Counted from the stretch's first letter, positions 48,820 to 57,842 are shown. The stretch is DNA of 64,000 bases from Streptomyces sp. NRRL WC-3605 (GCF_001509795.1 NZ_LLZN01000001.1:367935-431934), one strand, 5' to 3'. Made by a program: numbers and translations. Notes: generated by a model not told the origin, from the letters alone.

Positions 48820-50454
48820 GTGTGCGCCATCAAAGCGTCCAGCAGCCCTCCGGCCGGCGCGGCGGTCAACGGTCAGGTGACCGCCGTCGAGCTCGCCGGG
48901 ATCACCAAGCGTTTCCCGGGCGTCGTGGCCAACCACGACATCCACCTCACCGTCCGCAAGGGCACCGTCCACGCCCTCGTCGGCGAGAACGGCGCCGGCA
49001 AGTCGACGCTGATGAAGATCCTCTACGGCATGCAGAAGCCGGACGAGGGCACCATCGCGGTCGACGGCGAGCAGGTCACCTTCTCCTCCCCGGCCGACGC
49101 CATCGTGCGCGGCATCGGCATGGTGCACCAGCACTTCATGCTCGCGGACAACCTCACCGTCCTCGAGAACGTGGTGCTGGGCAGCGAGAAGCTGTACGGC
49201 ATCGGCGCCAAGGCGCGCCGCAAGATCAAGGAGCTCTCCGAGCGCTACGGCCTCGGCGTGGAGCCCGACCGCCTCGTCGAGGAGCTCGGCGTCGCCGCCC
49301 GCCAGCGCGTGGAGATCCTCAAGGTCCTCTACCGCGGCGCCCGCACCCTGATCCTCGACGAGCCGACCGCGGTCCTCGTGCCGCAGGAGGTCGACGCCCT
49401 CTTCGAGAACCTGCGCGAGCTGAAGTCCGAAGGCCTGTCGGTCATCTTCATCTCCCACAAGCTGGGCGAGGTGCTCTCCGTCGCCGACGAGATCACCGTC
49501 ATCCGCCGCGGCACCACCGTCGGCACGGCCGTCCCCGCCGAGACCACGCCGAAGCAGCTCGCCGAGATGATGGTGGGCAGCGAGCTGCCCACCCCTGAGA
49601 CCGCCGAGTCCACGGTCACCGACCGCCCGGTCATCACCGTCGACAAGCTCCGCCTGGAGACGGCCGGCGGCAAGGCCCTCCTGGACGACATCTCCTTCAC
49701 CATCCACGAGGGCGAGATCCTGGGCATCGCCGGCGTCGAGGGCAACGGCCAGACCGAACTGGTCGACGCCCTCATCGGCCTCAAGCACGCGGACACCGGC
49801 ACGATCACCCTCGCCGACGAGGAGATCACCGGCTGGACCACCCGCAAGCGCCGCGAGCAGGGCATCGGCTACATCCCCGAGGACCGGCACCGGCACGGTC
49901 TGCTCCTGGAGGCCCCCCTCTGGGAGAACCGCATCCTCGGCCACGTCACCGAGGAGCCCCTCGCCAAGGGTGTCTGGCTGAACCCGAAGGCCGCCCAGCA
50001 GGACACGCGTCGCATCGTCGAGGCGTACGACGTCCGCACCCCCGGCATCGACGTCACCGCCGCCTCGCTGTCCGGCGGCAACCAGCAGAAGCTGATCGTC
50101 GGCCGCGAGATGAGCCACAAGCCGCGCTTCCTCATCGCCGCGCACCCCACCCGCGGTGTGGACGTCGGCGCGCAGGCCGCGATCTGGGACCACATCCGCG
50201 AGGCCCGCCGCGAGGGCCTGGCCGTGCTGCTGATCTCCGCCGACCTGGACGAGCTGATCGGCCTGTCCGACACCCTCCGCGTGATCTACAACGGCAAGCT
50301 GGTCGCGGACGCCGACCCGGCCACCATCACCCCGGAGCAGCTGGGCTCGGCGATGACGGGTGCCGCCACCGGGCACCTCGAACACGACGACACGACCCCC
50401 GGGACTCCGAACCTGAGCAAGTCTCCCGAGTCCGGCGAAGACGAGGCACGCTGA
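48820..50454 (+). CDS. Nucleoside ABC importer ATP-binding protein (two nucleotide-binding domains)
   Basis: 544 residues with two fused ATPase domains, as in RbsA/MglA-type importers. Domain 1: Walker A GENGAGKST, Q-loop VHQHFM, a degenerate signature ELGVAARQRVEI, Walker B ILDEPT. Domain 2: a degenerate Walker A (GVEGNGQTE), signature LSGGNQQK, and a Walker B with LIAAHPTRG in place of the usual Asp-Glu. It powers uptake with the two permeases and the BmpA proteins. The start is uncertain: GTG 48820 overlaps the AGGAG site, while ATC at 48829 is 8 bases after it. The stop overlaps the next ATG (TGATG). Confidence 0.92.
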   Translation: MCAIKASSSPPAGAAVNGQVTAVELAGITKRFPGVVANHDIHLTVRKGTVHALVGENGAGKSTLMKILYGMQKPDEGTIAVDGEQVTFSSPADAIVRGIGMVHQHFMLADNLTVLENVVLGSEKLYGIGAKARRKIKELSERYGLGVEPDRLVEELGVAARQRVEILKVLYRGARTLILDEPTAVLVPQEVDALFENLRELKSEGLSVIFISHKLGEVLSVADEITVIRRGTTVGTAVPAETTPKQLAEMMVGSELPTPETAESTVTDRPVITVDKLRLETAGGKALLDDISFTIHEGEILGIAGVEGNGQTELVDALIGLKHADTGTITLADEEITGWTTRKRREQGIGYIPEDRHRHGLLLEAPLWENRILGHVTEEPLAKGVWLNPKAAQQDTRRIVEAYDVRTPGIDVTAASLSGGNQQKLIVGREMSHKPRFLIAAHPTRGVDVGAQAAIWDHIREARREGLAVLLISADLDELIGLSDTLRVIYNGKLVADADPATITPEQLGSAMTGAATGHLEHDDTTPGTPNLSKSPESGEDEAR

Positions 50455-51578
50455 TGAAGAAGTTCGACAAGGAGCGCGTGCTCCTCGCGGTGGCCGGACC
50501 GGTCATCGCGCTCGCCGTGGCCTTCGTGCTCAGCGCGATCGTCCTGGTCGCCTCGGGCAAGAGCCCGGTCGAGCCGTACACCCTGATGTTCGAGCAGCTC
50601 GGCTTCTCCGACATCCAGGTGCTGATCATCAACCAGGCGTCGCTGTACTACATCGCGGCGCTCGCGGTCGCCATCGGCTTCCGGATGAACCTGTTCAACA
50701 TCGGCGTCGACGGCCAGTACCAGCTCGCCGCCATGATGGCCGCCGTCGTCGGCGCCCACGCCAGCCTGCCGGCCGGCCTCCAGGTGCCGCTGCTCCTCCT
50801 CACGGCCGTCCTCACCGGCGCCTTCTGGTCCGGCATCGCCGGTGTCCTGAAGGTCACCCGGGGCGTCAGCGAGGTCGTCGCGACGATCATGCTCAACGCG
50901 ATCGCTACCTCCGTGATCGCCTACCTGTGGCTGCCGGACGTCTTCGGCGTCAAGGTCGGCAACAACAACACCACCGGCGAGATGCACGAGTCCGGCTGGA
51001 TCAGCGGCATCCCCGTCGGCGACGCCGGCGAGATCTACGGCCTGGTCTTCCTCGCCGTGCTGCTCGGCATCGGCTACTGGGTCGCCCTCAACCGCACCCG
51101 CTTCGGCTTCGACCTGCGCGCCTCCGGCGCCTCGGAGACGGCCGCCGCGGCCAGCGGCGTCGACCCCAAGCGCATGGTGCTCACCGCCATGCTGCTCTCC
51201 GGCGGCATCGCGGGCCTCGCCGGCCTGCCGATCCTGCTCGGCGACACCCACACGTACAGCCTGAACTTCCCCACCGGCATCGGCTTCCTCGGCATCGGCA
51301 TCGCGCTGCTCGGCCGCAACAGCCCCGTCGGCATCGCGTTCGCCGCCCTGCTGTGGGCCTGGCTCGACAAGGCGTCCCCCGAGCTGGACTTCCACGGCTA
51401 CGACAAGGAGATCGCGGTCATCATGCAGGGCCTGATCGTTCTCTCGGTCGTCGTCTCCTACGAGGCCGTCCGTGAGTGGGGCCTGCGCCGCCAGCAGCGC
51501 CGGGTCGGCGCCGAACTGGCAGCCGGTCACGTCCTCGGCGCCGACAACAACACCACGAAGGAGGTGGCTGGCCGATGA
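50454..51578 (+). CDS. Nucleoside ABC importer permease 1
   Basis: 374 residues, about eight to ten membrane helices. The BPD_transp_2 family pattern is seen in IAIGFRMNLFNIGVDGQYQLAAMMAA, TRGVSEVVATIMLNAIATSVIAYLW and LLSGGIAGLAGLPILLGDTHTYS. Similar to the NupB/YufP-type permeases. Coupled to the ATPase upstream (TGATG) and to the second permease downstream (ATGA). Confidence 0.93.
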   Translation: MKKFDKERVLLAVAGPVIALAVAFVLSAIVLVASGKSPVEPYTLMFEQLGFSDIQVLIINQASLYYIAALAVAIGFRMNLFNIGVDGQYQLAAMMAAVVGAHASLPAGLQVPLLLLTAVLTGAFWSGIAGVLKVTRGVSEVVATIMLNAIATSVIAYLWLPDVFGVKVGNNNTTGEMHESGWISGIPVGDAGEIYGLVFLAVLLGIGYWVALNRTRFGFDLRASGASETAAAASGVDPKRMVLTAMLLSGGIAGLAGLPILLGDTHTYSLNFPTGIGFLGIGIALLGRNSPVGIAFAALLWAWLDKASPELDFHGYDKEIAVIMQGLIVLSVVVSYEAVREWGLRRQQRRVGAELAAGHVLGADNNTTKEVAGR

Positions 51579-52849
51579 CTGCCCCGACCTCAGCGGTTGA
51601 TGTCAACCAGCCCTCGCTGCAGCCCGCGGCGCCGACCGGCCGCCGTCTGTCCTGGCAGGTGCTGCTGCTGGTCATCGCCGGAGCCCTGGCACTGACCTCG
51701 ATCGTCCGCATCATCACCGGCGCCGACGGCATCACCAACGTCAGCCAGATGTCCACCGCGCTCCAGCTCGCCGTGCCGATCGGACTGGCCGGTCTCGGCG
51801 GTCTGTGGGCCGAGCGGGCCGGCGTCGTCAACATCGGTCTCGAGGGCATGATGATCCTCGGCACCTGGTTCGGCGCCTGGGCCGGCTTCCAGTGGGGCCC
51901 CTGGACCGGTGTCGTCGTCGGCATCGGCGGCGGCTGCATCGGCGGCATCCTGCACGCCATCGCCACCGTCACCTTCCGGGTCAACCACATCGTCTCCGGT
52001 GTGGCGCTCAACATCCTCGCCCTCGGCATCACCCGCTACCTCGCGCCCCTCGCCTTCGAGGGCCACGCGGGCGGCTCCGCCAAGCAGTCCCCGGCGGTCG
52101 AGACCCTCGGTCACTTCACCGTGCCGGGCCTGTCCGACGGCCTGCGGGACCTGAACGACAACGGCTGGTTCTTCATCTCGGACATCGCCGGTCTGCTCGG
52201 CGGCCTGGTCACCAACGTCTCCTGGCTGACCCTGATCGCCGTCGCGCTGATCCCCGGCACCTGGTGGATCCTGTGGCGGACCGCCTTCGGTCTGCGGCTG
52301 CGCTCCTGTGGTGAGAACCCGGTCGCCGCCGAGTCCCTCGGCGTCAACGTCTACAAGTACAAGTACATCGCCGTGATCATCTCCGGTGGTCTGGCCGGCC
52401 TCGGTGGCGTCTTCCTCTCCATCGTCGCCAACCCCTTCTACCTGGAGGGCCAGGTCAGCGGCCGCGGTTACATCGGCCTCGCCGCCATGATCTTCGGCAA
52501 CTGGATGCCGGGCGGCCTCGCCCTCGGCGCCGGCCTGTTCGGCTACACCGACAGCCTCAACCTGCGCGGCGGCTCCACCAACGTGCACGCCCTGCTGCTG
52601 CTCGGCGCCCTGCTGCTGATCATCGGCGCCGTCTACCTGGTGGTCCGCAAGAAGTACGCCCCGTCGATGATCACCGCCGTGGTCGGCGCGCTGGTGTACA
52701 CCTGGTACGCCACCACCAACGAGGTGCCCAACCAGGTCGTCTCCGCCACGCCGTACGTCGTCACGCTCGTCGTCCTCACGCTGTCCGCGCAGCGCCTGCG
52801 GATGCCGAAGGCGGACGGCCTTCCGTACCGGAAGGGACAGGGCAAGTGA
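51575..52849 (+). CDS. Nucleoside ABC importer permease 2
   Basis: 424 residues, with a polar N-terminal 25 residues, then about ten membrane helices. GLGGLWAERAGVVNIGLEGMMILGTWFGAWAG, VNHIVSGVALNILALGITRYL and GLAAMIFGNWMPGGLALGAGLFGY are typical of the NupC/YufQ-type partner permease. ATG 51575 overlaps the stop of permease 1, and its own stop overlaps the cytidine deaminase GTG (GTGA). The two permeases form the heterodimeric pore. Confidence 0.93.
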   Translation: MTAPTSAVDVNQPSLQPAAPTGRRLSWQVLLLVIAGALALTSIVRIITGADGITNVSQMSTALQLAVPIGLAGLGGLWAERAGVVNIGLEGMMILGTWFGAWAGFQWGPWTGVVVGIGGGCIGGILHAIATVTFRVNHIVSGVALNILALGITRYLAPLAFEGHAGGSAKQSPAVETLGHFTVPGLSDGLRDLNDNGWFFISDIAGLLGGLVTNVSWLTLIAVALIPGTWWILWRTAFGLRLRSCGENPVAAESLGVNVYKYKYIAVIISGGLAGLGGVFLSIVANPFYLEGQVSGRGYIGLAAMIFGNWMPGGLALGAGLFGYTDSLNLRGGSTNVHALLLLGALLLIIGAVYLVVRKKYAPSMITAVVGALVYTWYATTNEVPNQVVSATPYVVTLVVLTLSAQRLRMPKADGLPYRKGQGK

Positions 52850-53253
52850 GCCCGGCCGCCGCGCCCGACGTCGACTGGGACAGGCTGCGGGCCGCCGCGC
52901 GGGACGCCATGTCCCGCGCCTACGCCCCCTACTCCGGCTACCCGGTCGGCGCCGCGGCCCTCGTCGACGACGGCCGCACGGTCACCGGCTGCAACGTCGA
53001 GAACGCCTCCTACGGGCTCGGCCTGTGCGCGGAGTGCGGACTCGTCTCGCAGCTGCAGAACACAGGGGGCGGCCGGCTCACGCACTTCGCGTGCTCCGAC
53101 GGCGAGGGCCGCACCCTGGTGCCCTGCGGCCGCTGCCGCCAGCTGCTCTACGAGTTCGGCGGCCCCGACCTGCTGCTCGACACCCCGGCCGGCATCCTGC
53201 CGCTGTCGGAGATGCTGCCCCAGGCGTTCGGACCGGACCACCTCAGCAAGTAA
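52846..53253 (+). CDS. cdd: Cytidine deaminase
   Basis: 135 residues, normal for the small tetrameric class. Substrate region YAPYSGYPVGAAALVDDGRTVTGCNVENASYG, then the zinc sites: CAEC, with the catalytic Glu inside it, and PCGRCRQLL. It converts cytidine and deoxycytidine to uridine and deoxyuridine. Translationally coupled to permease 2, so imported cytidine can be used at once. Confidence 0.96.
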   Translation: MSPAAAPDVDWDRLRAAARDAMSRAYAPYSGYPVGAAALVDDGRTVTGCNVENASYGLGLCAECGLVSQLQNTGGGRLTHFACSDGEGRTLVPCGRCRQLLYEFGGPDLLLDTPAGILPLSEMLPQAFGPDHLSK

Positions 53254-53261
53254 CCCTCGTG

Positions 53262-53302
53262 CGGCCCCTCTGCGTCGCTCACGCGACCGTCCAGAGGGGC
53301 CG
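53262..53302 (+). terminator. Large hairpin between cdd and deoA
   Basis: CGGCCCCTCTG / CAGAGGGGCCG encloses a second stem GTCGC / GCGAC with loop TCAC. It lies inside the operon-like run, 9 bases after the cdd stop and 32 bases before the deoA start. It may be a terminator with readthrough, or an mRNA stabiliser or processing site. Confidence 0.65.
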
Positions 53303-53333
53303 TGTGTCTTCTGGAACCTTCGGAAGGAAAGCC

Positions 53334-54626
53334 ATGGCTGTTTTGTCGACGGATGCCATCTCCGTCATCCGCACCAAGCGGGACCGCGGCGAGCTCAGCG
53401 ACGAACAGATCGACTGGGTCATCGACGCGTACACCCGCGGGGAGGTCGCCGACGAGCAGATGTCCGCACTCGCCATGGCGATCCTGCTCAACGGCATGAA
53501 CCGCCGTGAGATCGCCCGCTGGACCGCCGCGATGATCGCCTCCGGCGAGCGCATGGACTTCTCGTCCCTGAGCCGCCCGACCGCCGACAAGCACTCCACC
53601 GGCGGCGTCGGCGACAAGATCACCCTGCCGCTCGCGCCCCTGGTCGCCGCCTGCGGCGCGGCCGTCCCGCAGCTGTCCGGCCGCGGCCTCGGCCACACCG
53701 GCGGCACCCTGGACAAGCTGGAGTCCATCCCCGGCTGGCGCGCGCTGCTGTCCAACGAGGAGATGCTGGACGTCCTCGACACGACCGGCGCGGTGATCTG
53801 CGCGGCGGGCGACGGCCTGGCACCCGCCGACAAGAAGCTGTACGCCCTGCGGGACGTCACCGGCACCGTCGAGGCCATCCCGCTGATCGCCTCCTCGATC
53901 ATGTCGAAGAAGATCGCCGAGGGCACCGGCTCGCTCGTCCTGGACGTCAAGGTCGGCTCCGGCGCCTTCATGAAGACCATCGAGGACGCCCGCGAACTCG
54001 CCTCGACGATGGTCGGCCTCGGCACCGACCACGGCGTGAAGACCGTCGCCCTGCTCACCGACATGTCGACCCCGCTCGGCCTCACCGCGGGCAACGCCCT
54101 GGAGGTCCGCGAGTCCGTCGAGGTCCTGGCCGGCGGCGGCCCCGCCGACGTGGTCGAGCTGACCGTCGCCCTGGCCCGCGAGATGCTGGCGGCGGCCGGC
54201 CTGGAGGACGCCGACCCGGCGAAGGCCCTGGCCGACGGCTCGGCGATGGACGTCTGGCGGCGCATGATCGCGGCCCAGGGCGGCGACCCGGACGCCGAAC
54301 TGCCCGTCGCGCGCGAGCAGCACGTCGTCACGGCCCCGTCCTCCGGTGTCCTCACCCGCCTCGACGCCTACGACGTCGGCGTCGCCGCCTGGCGCCTGGG
54401 CGCCGGACGCGCCCGCAAGGAGGACCCGGTGCAGGCGGGCGCCGGCGTCGAGATGCACGCCAAGCCCGGCGACACGGTGACCGCGGGGCAGCCCCTGCTG
54501 ACCCTGCACACCGACACCCCGGAGCGCTTCGAGTACGCCCTCCAGTCGCTGACGGACGCCTACGACATCGCCCCGTCGGGCACGCCGTTCACCGCCGCGC
54601 CGGTCGTGCGGGAACGTATCGCCTGA
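53334..54626 (+). CDS. deoA: Thymidine phosphorylase
   Basis: 430 residues. Family blocks: helical N-terminus ISVIRTKRDRGELSDEQIDW, the signature region SGRGLGHTGGTLDKLESIPG, KHSTGGVGDKITLPLAPLVAACG (phosphate site), and LVLDVKVGSGAFMKT. The C-terminal domain has AGVEMHAKPGDTVTAGQPLLTLH. It splits thymidine or deoxyuridine to base and deoxyribose 1-phosphate. ATG 53334 has GGAAGGAAA upstream. With cdd it completes pyrimidine nucleoside salvage behind the importer. Confidence 0.96.
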   Translation: MAVLSTDAISVIRTKRDRGELSDEQIDWVIDAYTRGEVADEQMSALAMAILLNGMNRREIARWTAAMIASGERMDFSSLSRPTADKHSTGGVGDKITLPLAPLVAACGAAVPQLSGRGLGHTGGTLDKLESIPGWRALLSNEEMLDVLDTTGAVICAAGDGLAPADKKLYALRDVTGTVEAIPLIASSIMSKKIAEGTGSLVLDVKVGSGAFMKTIEDARELASTMVGLGTDHGVKTVALLTDMSTPLGLTAGNALEVRESVEVLAGGGPADVVELTVALAREMLAAAGLEDADPAKALADGSAMDVWRRMIAAQGGDPDAELPVAREQHVVTAPSSGVLTRLDAYDVGVAAWRLGAGRARKEDPVQAGAGVEMHAKPGDTVTAGQPLLTLHTDTPERFEYALQSLTDAYDIAPSGTPFTAAPVVRERIA

Positions 54627-54648
54627 CCTGCGGTTTCTCCTTTCAGGT

Positions 54649-54682
54649 GAACGGGACCGGTGGACCCCCACCGGTCCCGTTC
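54649..54682. terminator. Terminator after deoA
   Basis: GAACGGGACCGGT / ACCGGTCCCGTTC, a perfect 13-base-pair stem with an 8-base loop, 22 bases after the deoA stop. Confidence 0.85.
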
Positions 54683-54721
54683 GGCATGCTGGGATCGGTG
54701 ACGCACCGATAGGAGACCGCC

Positions 54722-55306
54722 ATGAGCGCACTCACCGTGAGCCAGGACCCCGACCAGAACTGGGACGACCTCGTCCGGTTCTGGGAGGAGATGGAATGGC
54801 CCGAGGGCAGCAAGGTGGAGATCATCGAGGGGATCATCACCGTGTCACCTGCTCCCGCGTCCCGCCACAACGTGATCGCGGCCCGTATTCAACGCCGCCT
54901 CTACTCCGCGATCCCCGAGGACTGGGAGATCTTCCAGACACTGGCGATCGCCGTGCCGTCCCGTCTGGGCATGCTCATCCCGGACCTGCTCGTGGCGCCC
55001 GTGGAGGAGTGCGCGGAGGCGGAGTCCCACATCCCGGCGGCCCTGGCCGAACTCGTCGTCGAGGTGACCTCCAAGTCCAACGCCCAGCACGACCGCGTCA
55101 GCAAGCCCGCCGCCTACGCCACCGCCGGGATCCCGCTGTACCTGCTGGTCGACCGCTGGGCCCCCGGCGGCCCCACCGCCACGCTCTTCGGCGAGCCCAA
55201 GGGCGATGTCTACCGGGTTCTGAGCGCCGTGAAGTTCGGCGATCCCATCAAGCTGCCGGATCCGTTCGGCCTGACGATCGACACCGGTGAGTTCCCCGTC
55301 GACTGA
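54722..55306 (+). CDS. Uma2-family (DUF820) putative endonuclease-like protein
   Basis: 194 residues. The PD-(D/E)xK-like Uma2 pattern is present: KVEIIEGIITVSPAPASRHNVIAARI, IPDLLVAP, ALAELVVEVTSKSNAQHDRVSKPAAYATAGIPLYLLVDR. The ELVVEVTSKSN block supplies the E-x-K-like site. The family is abundant in Streptomyces and cyanobacteria and its cellular role is unknown. Single-gene unit with its own Shine-Dalgarno site (AGGAG near 54712). Convergent with the AEC transporter gene, 3 bases apart. Confidence 0.85.
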   Translation: MSALTVSQDPDQNWDDLVRFWEEMEWPEGSKVEIIEGIITVSPAPASRHNVIAARIQRRLYSAIPEDWEIFQTLAIAVPSRLGMLIPDLLVAPVEECAEAESHIPAALAELVVEVTSKSNAQHDRVSKPAAYATAGIPLYLLVDRWAPGGPTATLFGEPKGDVYRVLSAVKFGDPIKLPDPFGLTIDTGEFPVD

Positions 55307-55309
55307 CGC

Positions 55310-56230
55310 TCAGCCCAGCAGCGCCGCCACCGCCACCAGCACCGGCACCGAGAGCACCGTCGAGAGCAGGATCGCGTCGCGGGCCAGGCGTTCTGCCACG
55401 CCGTAGGTCGACGCGTAGGTGAACAGGTTCTGTGCGGCGGGCAGGGCCGAGGTCACGACCACGTCGAGCAGGGGAGCGCCCCGCAGACCGAAGACACCGG
55501 CCGCCAGCGCCCAGGCCGCGGCGGGCTGGCCGAGGGACTTCAGGGCCACCGCGAGGAACACCGGGTGCCGGTCCGGGCCCCGGCCCGGCATCGCGCTGCC
55601 GCACAGGGAGATGCCGAAGGCCAGCAGGACCGCCGGGACCGACATGCCGCCGATCAGGGTCAGCGGGTCCAGCACCGGCGCCGGCACCCGCACCCCGGCC
55701 GCCGACACCGCCACACCCGCCAGGGAGCCGAGCGCGATCGGGTTGCGCAGCGGCGCCAGCAGGCGGTGCCACAGCGGGCCCTTCGTACCGCCCCCGGACA
55801 GGTCGAGGATCGTCAGCGCGACCGGCGTGACCCCGACCAGCTGGAACAGCAGCACCGGAGCCACCAGCGACGCGTCGCCGAGGACGTACACGGCGATGGG
55901 TATGCCCAGGTTCCCCGAGTTGACGTAGCTGGAGCACAGGGCGCCGATCGTGGTGCGGCCCACGCCCCAGCGGCGTACGGCGCCGAACGCCACGAAGACC
56001 CCGGCCGCCGCGGCCGTGCTCAGCGCGGTGACCAGGAGACGGTCGGAGAAGATCACCGAGAGGTCGGTCCCCGCGAGGGTGGTGAAGAGGAGCGCGGGCG
56101 ACGCCACGTGGAACGCCAGCTTCGTCAGCACGTCCCGGCCGTGCTCCCCGAGGTATCCGCGCCGGCCGATCACATAGCCGACGGCGATGACCACCGCGAT
56201 CACCGCGAACCCCGTCAACACCCCCTGCAC
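55310..56230 (-). CDS. AEC-family transporter (auxin efflux carrier-like)
   Basis: 306 residues with about ten helices. N-terminal VLTGFAVIAVVIAVGYVIGRRGYLGE, then YVNSGNLGIPIAVYVLGD with the conserved Asn-Gly-Pro helix break, and LPAAQNLFTYASTYGVAERLARDAILLST in the second half. Typical of AEC permeases that export or import small organic acids. GTG 56230 is chosen because AAGGAGG lies 6 bases upstream. Confidence 0.87.
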   Translation of the reverse strand: MQGVLTGFAVIAVVIAVGYVIGRRGYLGEHGRDVLTKLAFHVASPALLFTTLAGTDLSVIFSDRLLVTALSTAAAAGVFVAFGAVRRWGVGRTTIGALCSSYVNSGNLGIPIAVYVLGDASLVAPVLLFQLVGVTPVALTILDLSGGGTKGPLWHRLLAPLRNPIALGSLAGVAVSAAGVRVPAPVLDPLTLIGGMSVPAVLLAFGISLCGSAMPGRGPDRHPVFLAVALKSLGQPAAAWALAAGVFGLRGAPLLDVVVTSALPAAQNLFTYASTYGVAERLARDAILLSTVLSVPVLVAVAALLG

Positions 56231-56368
56231 GGAGCCTCCTTCGCGGGTATCGGGCCGCGCGGTCTTCGAGGAGGAACCGGTGCTTGGGGCATACACCCAA
56301 CCCTCGGGTGCGGGAGGCGCCCGGGTCAATGTGATCCCGGTCGGCGGACACGCCGGCACGCGCCCGCG

Positions 56369-56755
56369 ATGAGTTGGCGGCCCGGCCCCGGTCTACCGCT
56401 CGTGGACGCCATGACACCCGCGGTACTCGTGCTGGCCGGCCCCGTCACGCGGGGTGAGGTGACAGGGCTGTGCGCGGTCGTCCGGGCGCGGCTGGAGGGC
56501 GGCCGGTCCAGGGTGGTCGTGTGCGACGTCGGCGGGCTCGGCCCGCCGGGCCTGGGGACCGTCGATCTGCTGGCCCGGCTCCAGCTCACCGCCCGCCGCG
56601 CCGGAGGCCGGATACGGCTGCGGGACCCGGACCCCGCCCTACACGCCCTTCTCGACCTCGTCGGCCTCCGCTTCGAGGTGGAGGGGCAGCCCGAAGAGCG
56701 GGAACCAGCGCTTCGTGTCGAGGAAGCAGTGGAACCCGGTGATCCGCCCCCCTGA
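56369..56755 (+). CDS. STAS-domain protein
   Basis: 128 residues. PAVLVLAGPVTRGEVTGLCAVVRARLEGGRSRVVVCDVGGLGPPGLGTVDLLARLQLTARRAGGRIRL matches the STAS fold of anti-sigma-factor antagonists and related proteins. The conserved phospho-Ser position is not obvious (GPPGLGTVD), so regulation by phosphorylation is doubtful. ATG 56411 is an alternative start. The last 39 codons lie antisense to the end of the sigma-factor gene (overlap 56639-56755). Confidence 0.7.
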   Translation: MSWRPGPGLPLVDAMTPAVLVLAGPVTRGEVTGLCAVVRARLEGGRSRVVVCDVGGLGPPGLGTVDLLARLQLTARRAGGRIRLRDPDPALHALLDLVGLRFEVEGQPEEREPALRVEEAVEPGDPPP

Positions 56756-57658
56756 GATCTCCAGGACCTGGACCGCCCACGGCGTGAATCCGCCCGCCTC
56801 CGGGTCCGGCTTGTACTGGGCGAACCCCGGCAGCCCGTTGACCTGGACGGGGAGCAGCCGGGAGCCCGCGCACGGGGCGCCCAGCGTCGTCATGAAACCG
56901 GTGATGTCCCCGGCGCCGGTCAGCCACAGGTCGAACGGCGGCATCGTCATGATGGCGTCCTCGTGCAGCAGTGCGGTCAGCGCCGTCATGTCGTACCCCT
57001 CGAAGGCGGCGACATAGCGGTCCAGGAGCTTCTGCTGCTCGTCGTCCAGCGGATCGGCGACCGCCGCCTCGGCGCCCGGCTGCTGCTGCTCGTCGAGGGT
57101 GGCCCGGGCCCGCTGGAGCGCGCTGTTGACCGACGCGACCGAGGTGCCGAGCAGCTCGGCGACCTCGCTCGCCCTCCACGCCAGCACCTCGCGCAGGATC
57201 AGCACCGCCCGCTGCTTCGGCGGCAGCTGCTGGAGCGCGGCCATGAAGGCGAGCCGCACCGACTCCTTCGCGACGGCCGCCTCCGCCGGGTCGTCCGTCG
57301 TGGGCAGCACGCGGCTGTCCGGCACAGGCTCCAGCCAGGTGTGGTCCGGGCGCGGCGACAGGGCGGCCTGCGCGAGCGGCGTCGACTCGGTGAGATCCAT
57401 GGGCCTGGCCCGCTTGTTGCCCGCGGTCAGCATGTCCAGGCAGACGTTCGTCGCGATGCGGTACAGCCACGAGCGCAGGCTGGAGCGGCCCTCGAACTTG
57501 TCGTAGCTGCGCCAGGCACGCACCATCGTGTCCTGCACCGCGTCCTCGGCCTCGAAGGACGAACCGAGCATGCGGTAGCAGTACCCGGTCAGCTCGACGC
57601 GGTGCTTCTCCAACCTGACGTCGAGGTCCGTCGTCGTGGTCGCCGTACCGTCGCTCAT
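56639..57658 (-). CDS. ECF sigma factor with C-terminal SnoaL-like domain (SigG/ECF56-like)
   Basis: 339 residues. Region 2 (ELTGYCYRMLGSSFEAEDAVQDTMVRAWRSYDKFEGRSSLRSWLYRIATNVCLDML) and region 4 (LQQLPPKQRAVLILREVLAWRASEVAELLGTSVASVNSALQRARATL), then a SnoaL-like domain (about 210-335) with LLDRYVAAFEGYDMTALTALLHEDAIMTMPPFDLWL. This combination fits the ECF56/SigG-type group, in which the extra domain is thought to control the sigma factor in place of an anti-sigma protein. ATG 57658 has GGGTGG upstream. Confidence 0.9.
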   Translation of the reverse strand: MSDGTATTTTDLDVRLEKHRVELTGYCYRMLGSSFEAEDAVQDTMVRAWRSYDKFEGRSSLRSWLYRIATNVCLDMLTAGNKRARPMDLTESTPLAQAALSPRPDHTWLEPVPDSRVLPTTDDPAEAAVAKESVRLAFMAALQQLPPKQRAVLILREVLAWRASEVAELLGTSVASVNSALQRARATLDEQQQPGAEAAVADPLDDEQQKLLDRYVAAFEGYDMTALTALLHEDAIMTMPPFDLWLTGAGDITGFMTTLGAPCAGSRLLPVQVNGLPGFAQYKPDPEAGGFTPWAVQVLEISGGRITGFHCFLDTKRWFPLFGLPLHLEAEADEVEKGV

Positions 57659-57786
57659 CGTCCACCCACCCCCTGTGGCCGTCCCGCGGGACGCCTCGTC
57701 GCGCCCCACCACTTCGGAAGCTACCGCAGCCCACTGACAATGGCCCCCGGAGTCGGAGAACCCGCAGGTGGGCGGGGCATGACAGC

Positions 57787-57819
57787 GGGGCGCACCCCCA
57801 TGTCACGAGTGCGCCCCGA
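57787..57819 (-). terminator. Terminator after the small secreted-protein gene
   Basis: CGGGGCGCAC / GTGCGCCCCG, 10 base pairs with a 13-base loop, about 24 bases downstream of the stop at 57843. Confidence 0.75.
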
Positions 57820-57842
57820 TGGTGTGCGGCCGTACGCCGGGC

